DNA from: an uncultured Oscillospiraceae bacterium
GTDB taxonomy: Bacteria; Bacillota; Clostridia; Oscillospirales; Oscillospiraceae
DNA length: 25,045 nt
NCBI GenBank assembly: GCA_934623575.1
Contig: CAKTVL010000023.1
Location: 1 to 25,045, forward strand
Reading direction: 5' to 3'
A program made the position numbers and the translations under genes. This document shows, piece by piece, positions 20,496 through 25,045 of this stretch; the first letter of the stretch is position 1; the number at the start of each line of letters is the position of its first letter. The notes under the pieces are model-generated. The model searched no databases, was not told where the DNA came from, and saw nothing but the letters and a program-made list of their open reading frames with translations.

Positions 20496-22154
20496 TTATG
20501 CTTTTGATTTTACCAACAGATCCGCCACCGCCCGGGCGTCGTCTACGGTCACCTTCCCGTCCTTGTTCATATCGCAGCGCAGAAACCGCTCCACATCCAG
20601 CGGGCTTTGCTCGGCGTTGTACACGTTGTAGATGTACTGCGCGTCGTTGATGTCCACCTTGCCGCTGACGTTGACGTCGCCGCTGTAGACCACGGCGCCG
20701 CCGGCGCTGGAGCGGGCGGTGATGGCCTTTTGGGCCGCCGCCTGGACTGCGCTCAGCGTGCCGTTGCTGATCACCAGCCAGATGTACTCACCCTTATACG
20801 CTTCGCTGCGGAACATGGGCGTTCCGTTGTAGTACAGCGACTTCGCCGCGGGCAGGGACGGCACCGTGGCGTTTATCAGGAACACCGTGCTGCCGTTTTT
20901 CAGATCGACGTACTCCGACGCGACTGCCTTTACATCCAGATGCTCCGTCCGGTTGATGGTCACCGTGATAATGCCACCCTGGATATACTCCCCGGGGATG
21001 GTACAGGCGATACTGTCTTGATACGTTGTATCATCACGACTCAGGGTGATGTCGGAACCGTCTGACTGCTGCGCGGTCACGGTGTAGTCATAACCATCCT
21101 TCTTATAAAACACGAATGTGGCGTTTTTCCCATTCTCACGAAGCATAGAGCTGATCCCGTTCCACATGTCGCCTGCACTATTTCCCGTAAACAGGATAAG
21201 TGTGGTGTTGGTGGGCATCGTTTTCTCCACCGAGATCGCCACCGGCCCGGTGATGTCGCTGCCCGCGATGATGTACACAGCCTTTGTCTCATCGTATGTG
21301 CAATCCACGGTTTTTCCGTTCACAGCTGCCGTGACCGCATAGTTGTACTTGCTGTCCTTGTTGACGGTAAAGGCGTAGTCCTGCCCGTAGGTGGCGGTGG
21401 GGGCGTAGGTGACATCCCCCGCGCCGCTGCCGGTCACCGTGACGTCAAAGCCCATGGGTGCCGGCTCGCCCACGATCTCGATGGTCAGCGGCCCGGTAAC
21501 GCCCTTCACCGTATAGCTGCCGTCGTTGTTGTTGATCACGGTCTGCACCACTCCGTTGACGGTGGCCTTGAAGTTGTACCGCAGTCCGGCTTCTCCCCGG
21601 AAGGTGTAGTCGTAGCTGCCGTCAGTCACCGTGAATTCGCCGGTGACACCGTCCGGCTTCGTCACCGGATAGCCCCCGCCGTACACGGTGGCGCTGCCGG
21701 TGCCCTTGATGACCGCGCCCGGCGCATCCCGATACCCGGCGTGCGCCGCGTCGTCCACATAGGCCGAGGTGACCCTGACCTCCGAGGCGCCGGCGGCGAG
21801 CACCTTGAATCGCAGCTGCAGCGCCCCGCCGGTCCGGGCCTCGCCGTAGCCGTATACGGCTACCTCAGCGGTTTCCGGCAGGGGAACCGCTTTTAATTCA
21901 CCGCTGCTTCCCGAGGAAAAGGCCGCGCTCTCAAATTGCAGCGCGCTCTTGTCGTAGGAGAAGGTAAAGTAGTAGCTGTTGTAGCTGCTCTCGCCACTGA
22001 CAAAAAGCGACACGGTCGCCGTGCCGCCCACCGCGGCCGCCTTGCGGTCTGCCTCCAGCTCCACGGAGAAATCCGTCTCCGCGGCCCATACGGACAGCGG
22101 CAGCAGCATCAGCAGAAAAACGACGGAAAGTACGCCGGAAAGTAAGCGCTTCAT
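20496..22154 (-). CDS. Secreted cohesin- and dockerin-containing protein
   Basis: The 552-residue protein starts with a signal peptide (about 1-25, cleavage near VWA-AE). Residues about 28-160 fit a cohesin domain (FSVELEADRKAAAVGGTATV, FTFSYDKSALQFESAAF). The end is a dockerin with two EF-hand-like calcium loops, GDVNVSGKVDINDAQYIYN and CDMNKDGKVTVDDARAVAD. The middle contains three tandem beta-rich modules (see repeat entry). Cohesins bind dockerins of other proteins, so this molecule can be both scaffold and ligand in a cellulosome-like or adhesive surface complex. No catalytic domain is present and no sortase signal is seen. The ATG at 22154 follows GAGGGGG. It is convergent to the RsgI-like operon; regulation by that sigma factor is a guess. 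Confidence 0.85.
   Translation of the reverse strand: MKRLLSGVLSVVFLLMLLPLSVWAAETDFSVELEADRKAAAVGGTATVSLFVSGESSYNSYYFTFSYDKSALQFESAAFSSGSSGELKAVPLPETAEVAVYGYGEARTGGALQLRFKVLAAGASEVRVTSAYVDDAAHAGYRDAPGAVIKGTGSATVYGGGYPVTKPDGVTGEFTVTDGSYDYTFRGEAGLRYNFKATVNGVVQTVINNNDGSYTVKGVTGPLTIEIVGEPAPMGFDVTVTGSGAGDVTYAPTATYGQDYAFTVNKDSKYNYAVTAAVNGKTVDCTYDETKAVYIIAGSDITGPVAISVEKTMPTNTTLILFTGNSAGDMWNGISSMLRENGKNATFVFYKKDGYDYTVTAQQSDGSDITLSRDDTTYQDSIACTIPGEYIQGGIITVTINRTEHLDVKAVASEYVDLKNGSTVFLINATVPSLPAAKSLYYNGTPMFRSEAYKGEYIWLVISNGTLSAVQAAAQKAITARSSAGGAVVYSGDVNVSGKVDINDAQYIYNVYNAEQSPLDVERFLRCDMNKDGKVTVDDARAVADLLVKSKA
20920..21700 (-). repeat. Three tandem beta-rich modules inside the cohesin-dockerin protein
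   Basis: Three segments share a pattern: DGSYDYTFRGEAG ... ATVNG ... VKGVTGPLTIEIVG; then GQDYAFTVNKDSKYNYAV ... AAVNG ... AGSDITGPVAISVE; then GYDYTVTAQQSDGSD ... IPGEYIQGGIITVTI. The order YDYTF-like strand, a variable loop, then a G-x-(I/L)-x-(I/V) strand repeats about every 85-95 residues. They look like Ig- or FN3-like spacer modules. Boundaries are approximate. Confidence 0.5.
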
Positions 22155-22190
22155 GCAAATATCCCCCTCTTAATGCAATTTTCTGTTAAG

Positions 22191-22219
22191 AAGCTACCAC
22201 GCTTCGACATTTTTTGCAA
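22191..22219 (-). promoter_or_regulatory. Weak promoter candidate of the cohesin gene
   Basis: On the minus strand TTGCAA (22214-22219) and TAGCTT (22191-22196) are 17 bp apart with TGG before the latter. The -10 is poor, which would suit a regulated or activator-dependent promoter. Confidence 0.35.
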
Positions 22220-22251
22220 GTAGCGCATTCGCAGAAATATATCAGCTATAC

Positions 22252-22268
22252 TTGTGCATGTTGCACAA
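22252..22268. promoter_or_regulatory. Perfect 7-3-7 inverted repeat, operator-like
   Basis: TTGTGCA, the spacer TGT, then TGCACAA form a perfect inverted repeat about 33 bp upstream of the candidate -35 of the cohesin gene and adjacent to a TATACT hexamer on the plus strand. It has the size of a dimeric regulator site; which protein binds is unknown. The whole gap 22155-22331 holds nothing else I can support. Confidence 0.4.
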
Positions 22269-22331
22269 CGAAGGCATAAAACAGCCGGATAATGCTATGA
22301 TCCTTCTCCGTGTAATCTCCATCAGGACCGG

Positions 22332-23108
22332 TCATACGATGAGATCCTTTGCGATTTTCGTCATGTAGTCTACGATGAACTCTCTGTTTTCAGAGGTTGG
22401 GACAGATATCATCCCGGCATGATCTCCCAATTCCATAAACTCATACATAGAGCTTTCGGGTTTAGTCCAAACCGGAAGCCCCGGGCCATTTGGATCCCCT
22501 GTTTTGAAGAAATTGGAGAAGTATTCCTGCATAATACAGGCAAGTTCAAAATGCGCTCCGGTATACGGGCGGCCCTCACGGCTCATGGTGTTGAATACCA
22601 GCGGAAGCTCTGCCCCGTGATATGCACCGTGATGATCATCTCCCGCCTCCGGCGCATCTTTTGTGAAAAAATAGGTATATGCCGTATTCCCTTTGCGCTC
22701 CATCTCGATCTTCTGCCACCCAAGGATCGCACCGAGCTTGTCGTTCTCATATTGGTCAAAAACAGTCTGCCGTATGGCATCCGGCGATGACAGATCTACC
22801 GACCGGAGATATCCCTCCACATCATCCGGAAAAATCGCTCTCGCAAAGCCCTCCACTGCCTGCGGCGTGGCCTGCGACATGAAGCCGGGCATGGAGCCCG
22901 TTTCATCCTCATTGCACCCGATCAAATAGGGGATTTGGTGCTGCGTACCCCTCATGATGCTGGAAACAACTCCATCCGGGAAAATATATCCGTCAGTTTT
23001 GGGGAACCACGCTGATTTTCCGGGCACCTTTACATTCGACAGTTTTTCCGTGATCTCTGCCGCAGGTAGCTTTCGTACCTCGGAAATAGAGGAAACGCCA
23101 AAAAACAA
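22332..23108 (-). pseudogene. C-terminal half of a type B carboxylesterase
   Basis: About 258 codons match the C-terminal part of type B carboxylesterases. GCNEDETGSMPGF fits the acidic-residue region, and HHGAYHGAELPLVFNT contains the catalytic His of the Ser-Glu-His triad, followed by the usual SNFFKTGDPNGPGLPVW. The N-terminal half with the GESAG nucleophile elbow is missing; a TAA at 23115-23117 closes the frame just upstream and there is no credible start (only TTG at 23108). GC content and codon use are clearly lower than in the operons to the left, suggesting a separate origin. It cannot be an active esterase. Confidence 0.75.
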
Positions 23109-23114
23109 CCAATG

Positions 23115-23398
23115 TTATCCATTCGCATTTGCCGTTCCTCCTCTCCAGATACCTCATCTTTGATTTTATCATACTTTTTACAAGGAGAAAACCTTATTAT
23201 TAGCCTTGCACCCTCACAAAATATGTGCAAACGGGATACCTGTTATGCGTGATCGGCATTAGCCTTTACCTTCAAATCTTTGTTGGCAATTCAATTTATT
23301 CTCCTCATATGTATTGTGCTATCAATCCCATAGTAAGCACACACTACATAACAAGCAAAAAACCAATTGCTCCACGCAGCGCTGCAGGGAGAAGCTGA
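23115..23398. other. AT-rich stretch with no gene
   Basis: No reading frame with recognisable protein character, RNA gene, or clear repeat is visible here. It sits between the esterase remnant and the integrase scrap, in the lower-GC region, and is probably decayed mobile-element DNA. Confidence 0.5.
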
Positions 23399-23512
23399 TC
23401 ATATCGCCGGATGCGGGAGCTACACCCCCTGAAACGGTCGGACATCGACTTCAAAAATCGCGCCATCCATGTGCAGCGGAATGTGGTAAAGATCATCGGC
23501 AAAAAGATATTC
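23399..23512 (+). pseudogene. Scrap of a tyrosine recombinase (phage/ICE integrase)
   Basis: The frame encodes RMRELHPLKRSDIDFKNRAI followed by HVQRNVVKIIGKK. This is the segment around the first catalytic Arg of tyrosine recombinases (usual form GxRxGELxxLxWxDIDF). The rest of the catalytic domain (HxxR, Tyr) and all of the N-terminus are missing. It is followed by a strong terminator and a tRNA-like 3' end, the usual surroundings of an integration site, so it probably marks a lost element. Confidence 0.6.
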
Positions 23513-23533
23513 AACGCAGAATCAATTTCGCAT

Positions 23534-23571
23534 AAAAAGTCCGTGAAATCATGCGATTTCACGGACTTTTT
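23534..23571. terminator. Strong bidirectional terminator beside the tRNA-like end
   Basis: A perfect 17-bp stem (23534-23550 with 23555-23571, loop ATGC) starts with AAAAA and ends with TTTTT. Read on the minus strand it directly follows the CCA end of the tRNA-like sequence, as terminators of real tRNA genes do. Confidence 0.9.
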
Positions 23572-23625
23572 GGTACGCCCGACTGGATTCGAACCAGCGG
23601 CCTTTAGAGTCGGAGTTATCAGGCC
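23571..23625 (-). pseudogene. tRNA 3' half (possibly tRNA-Arg), likely attachment-site remnant
   Basis: On the minus strand the sequence GCTGGTTCGAATCCAGT forms a canonical T-arm with a TTCGAAT loop, and is followed by an acceptor-like CGGGCGTA and CCA. Upstream is CGACTCTAAAGG, which recalls the anticodon region of tRNA-Arg(TCT), but no 5-bp anticodon stem can be drawn and no D-arm or 5' acceptor strand is present. The 3' half of a tRNA next to an integrase scrap is typical of an att site left by a mobile element. The identity of the amino acid is a guess. Confidence 0.5.
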
Positions 23626-23692
23626 GTCAAGCCGGAAAGCCCTGCGGCGCAAGGGTTTGATTGGTGTTGCACAAATTTCCGGCATTTTGAGA

Positions 23693-23735
23693 AAAAAACT
23701 CGGAAGCCTTACAGGGCAGGGCTTCCGAGGTTTTT
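23693..23735. terminator. Hairpin terminator, stronger on the minus strand
   Basis: A 10-bp stem (23699-23708 with 23720-23729) is flanked by seven A on the left and TTTTT on the right. On the minus strand it ends in a seven-base T-run, suiting the gene fragment that stops at 23806. Confidence 0.75.
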
Positions 23736-23805
23736 CGCGATAGTAGTCAAATAGCAGTCTGTGTGCCCCGCAGGTCACGCGGCTCAGATGCAGCGGCTCC
23801 CGTTT

Positions 23806-24129
23806 TCAGCATACGCAAACCGCGTACTTCACGCGATTCCCGTACTGCGTCGATTTGAGCAGTCCCAGCTTTTCAAATTTCAAGACAAAGCTGCGGATCG
23901 TCGCGTAAGCGGCGTTTCCGAAGTCCTTTTCCAACTGCTTGGTGGAAAACTCCGCGTCGCCGTAAGCGGGCAGAACAAACTCCCACAGTGCTTTCTCCTT
24001 CTCAGTGACCTGTCCGTGGGACAGGGCGGTCTGAAACGCCTCGGTCGTCTGTGCGGTCGGAAGCACCCCGTTCAGCTTATGATAGCGGAGTGTACCCTGA
24101 ATTGCAAGGTCGAAATCAGGTTTTTGATA
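23806..24129 (-). pseudogene. C-terminal fragment of a winged-helix-like protein
   Basis: About 105 codons ending at the TGA at 23806 encode a coherent, protein-like sequence: TLRYHKLNGVLPTAQ, then EKEKALWEFVLPAYGDAEFS, then TKQLEKDFGNAAYATIRSFV followed by LKFEKLGLLKS. The last part has the helix pattern of a winged helix domain. I do not recognise the family. Upstream of about 24130 the frame runs antisense into the cupin remnant and then the PepSY gene, so the 5' portion is lost and the open frame to 24603 is fortuitous. Confidence 0.5.
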
Positions 24130-24144
24130 ATCTTCAATGCATCT

Positions 24145-24417
24145 CCTTACTGCCTTTTTCCGGACGATGAAAACCGGAAGTTCTCCGCCTACTATATGGA
24201 GCTGGCTCCCGGCAGCCATTGGCAGTCGGAGCCGCATCTGCGGGGTACCACTGAGTTTGTCATCCTTTTCGCCGGTGCAATCGAAATCACGGCTGATCAG
24301 AAGGCCATTGTCGTTCAGGCGGGCGAAAGAGTCCGCTTTCAGGGCGACACCACCCACGCCTACCGCAACATCTCTGACCAAACCACTATTCTGCACATGA
24401 TCCTGTATAACCCGTAA
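24145..24417 (+). pseudogene. C-terminal cupin domain of an XRE-cupin type regulator, 5' truncated
   Basis: From about 24145 the frame encodes LFPDDENRKFSAYYMELAPG followed by a cupin core: SEPHLRGTTEFVILFAGAIE, VVQAGERVRFQGDTTHAYRN, then a C-terminal hydrophobic strand and stop. This matches the C-terminal ligand-binding cupin of regulators that carry an N-terminal XRE helix-turn-helix. That HTH part is absent: upstream lies the antisense winged-helix fragment, and the frame has no credible start. Only about 90 codons of an expected 180 remain. Confidence 0.65.
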
Positions 24418-24457
24418 AAAGGCGCGAGCCGCTGTATTGCAGCGGCTCACGCCTTTT
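24417..24457. terminator. Bidirectional terminator
   Basis: Outer stem 24417-24424 with 24450-24457 and inner stem 24426-24434 with 24440-24448, one mismatch between them, five-base loop, A-rich left and T-rich right foot. It separates the cupin remnant from the convergent PepSY gene that ends at 24461. Confidence 0.85.
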
Positions 24458-24460
24458 CTT

Positions 24461-25045
24461 TCAGTTATCCAACTCCGCCTCGTGCTTGAGGACCGCGCCG
24501 GTGGCGGCGTTGATCTCGTAGCTGTACTCCATGCCACCGGATTTGAACTCGACCTCATAGACGAGCGTGCCGTCCTCATCGTCCAGCTCGATCTCCATGT
24601 CATACGCCTTGTTCTCGCTCACGCCCGCGTGGTTCAGGGCGATGGACTTCGCCTTGGCATGGCCGATGTCGCCGGTGGGCACAGTAGGCTTTGCCGTCTC
24701 GTCCCCTACAGGGGCCGTGGTCAGCAAGTCCTTCTGCCCGCTGAGCACCTTCCCCGTGTAGGCGTCCACCAGATACTCAAACTCACCCCATGCTGTGTGC
24801 AGCTCCACCTCGTAGTGCGCGGGGAATTCGTCCAGTTCGGAATCGACCTCCGCTGTGACGGAGTCCAGCGCCGTTGTCCCGGCATACTGCTCCGCGGCGT
24901 AAGCGGCGGCAGCTTTGCCGATGGGCATGGCGGGCGCGCCTGCTTCCGCAAGGTCCTTCAGCTCCTCCACCGAGAGCTTTGCCAGCGCGTCAAACTTGAG
25001 CGCCGGGTTGATGGCGAGGACGCGGTTCACCAGCGCCGCCTTGCC
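24461..25045 (-). CDS. Second RsgI/PepSY anti-sigma-like protein, C-terminal part (runs off right edge)
   Basis: The visible 194 residues correspond to residue 206 onward of the anti-sigma factor at 19240-20439, on the opposite strand. They contain both PepSY domains (PIGKAAAAYAAEQYAGTTAL to DAYTGKV, then DIGHAKAKSIALNHAGV to NAATGAV) and end AELDN instead of AGRED. Only five residues differ between the copies before that tail. The frame is open to the last base of the window, so the membrane helix and RsgI-like part, if present, lie outside; whether a second sigma gene precedes it cannot be seen. It is probably a functional paralogue because nearly all base changes outside the identical tract are synonymous. 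Confidence 0.85.
   Translation of the reverse strand, partial: GKAALVNRVLAINPALKFDALAKLSVEELKDLAEAGAPAMPIGKAAAAYAAEQYAGTTALDSVTAEVDSELDEFPAHYEVELHTAWGEFEYLVDAYTGKVLSGQKDLLTTAPVGDETAKPTVPTGDIGHAKAKSIALNHAGVSENKAYDMEIELDDEDGTLVYEVEFKSGGMEYSYEINAATGAVLKHEAELDN
24475..25045 (-). repeat. Right arm of the long inverted repeat
   Basis: Reverse complement of 19855-20427. The 208-base tract 24537-24744 is identical to 20156-20363. The arms enclose about 4 kb with the cohesin-dockerin gene and the gene graveyard. Confidence 0.9.

Noticed and set aside
23537..23743. Extension of the integrase-scrap frame with a RPTGFEPAAFRVGV segment
   Set aside because: This segment is the antisense translation of a tRNA T-arm, a frequent source of false proteins, not part of a recombinase.
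24130..24603. 5' extension of the minus-strand winged-helix-like frame
   Set aside because: It runs antisense through the cupin remnant and into the PepSY gene in a different frame; the residues there are Arg/Ser/Thr-rich shadow translation.
1..25045. CRISPR arrays, insertion sequences with transposase, and rRNA genes
   Set aside because: No regularly spaced direct repeats, no transposase motifs with terminal inverted repeats, and no rRNA-like sequence were found.

Overview
The window reads as chromosomal DNA of a GC-rich, Gram-positive gut anaerobe of the Clostridia, most like Oscillospiraceae/Ruminococcaceae. This is inferred from lipoprotein signals with Gram-positive lipoboxes, strong AGGAGG ribosome binding sites, sigma-A type promoters (two are exact TTGACA-17-TATAAT), a type B/Clostridia style RsgI anti-sigma factor, a cohesin/dockerin protein, a ferredoxin resembling the RnfB C-terminus and the general protein character. 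No species call is possible from sequence reading alone.

Layout. (1) 1-2600: a tRNA-Pro(CGG) cut by the left edge, then a minus-strand sugar cluster: MgtC-like membrane protein, D-lyxose isomerase and a PfkB sugar kinase, the last two coupled by an ATGA overlap. (2) 2750-8720: a plus-strand transport operon of the Fe3+/sugar-phosphate (AfuABC-like) class: lipoprotein binding protein, fused double permease, ATPase, then a ROK-like ASKHA kinase with an unrecognised N-terminal region. Hairpins separate the segments. (3) 8728-9860: an orphan NrtD/SsuB-like ABC ATPase lacking the Q-loop Gln, and a decayed aminotransferase N-terminus. (4) 9878-12354: a P1B metal ATPase with an SCALK membrane motif behind a small one-helix protein, under a promoter with a 28-bp imperfect palindrome at the start site. 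(5) 12465-13857: a macro-remnant/NADAR fusion protein facing a two-cluster ferredoxin. (6) 13886-17485: a solute-binding lipoprotein and a hybrid histidine kinase with overlapping genes, ending in tandem terminators. (7) 17486-18480: gene scraps (a sortase-signal tail and an internally deleted aldolase). (8) 18564-22219: an ECF sigma factor, an RsgI-like anti-sigma factor carrying two PepSY domains, and a secreted cohesin-dockerin protein in convergent orientation. (9) 22332-24417: lower-GC gene graveyard (carboxylesterase half, integrase scrap, tRNA 3' half, winged-helix-like fragment, cupin tail). (10) 24461-25045: a second, inverted copy of the RsgI/PepSY gene, running off the right edge.

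The most interesting part is region 8-10. Two inverted PepSY-anti-sigma copies flank the cohesin-dockerin gene and the graveyard. They differ at about 10% of bases over 300 bp and then are identical for 208 bp, which looks like gene conversion. Second are the macro-NADAR fusion and the metal ATPase with its small membrane partner.
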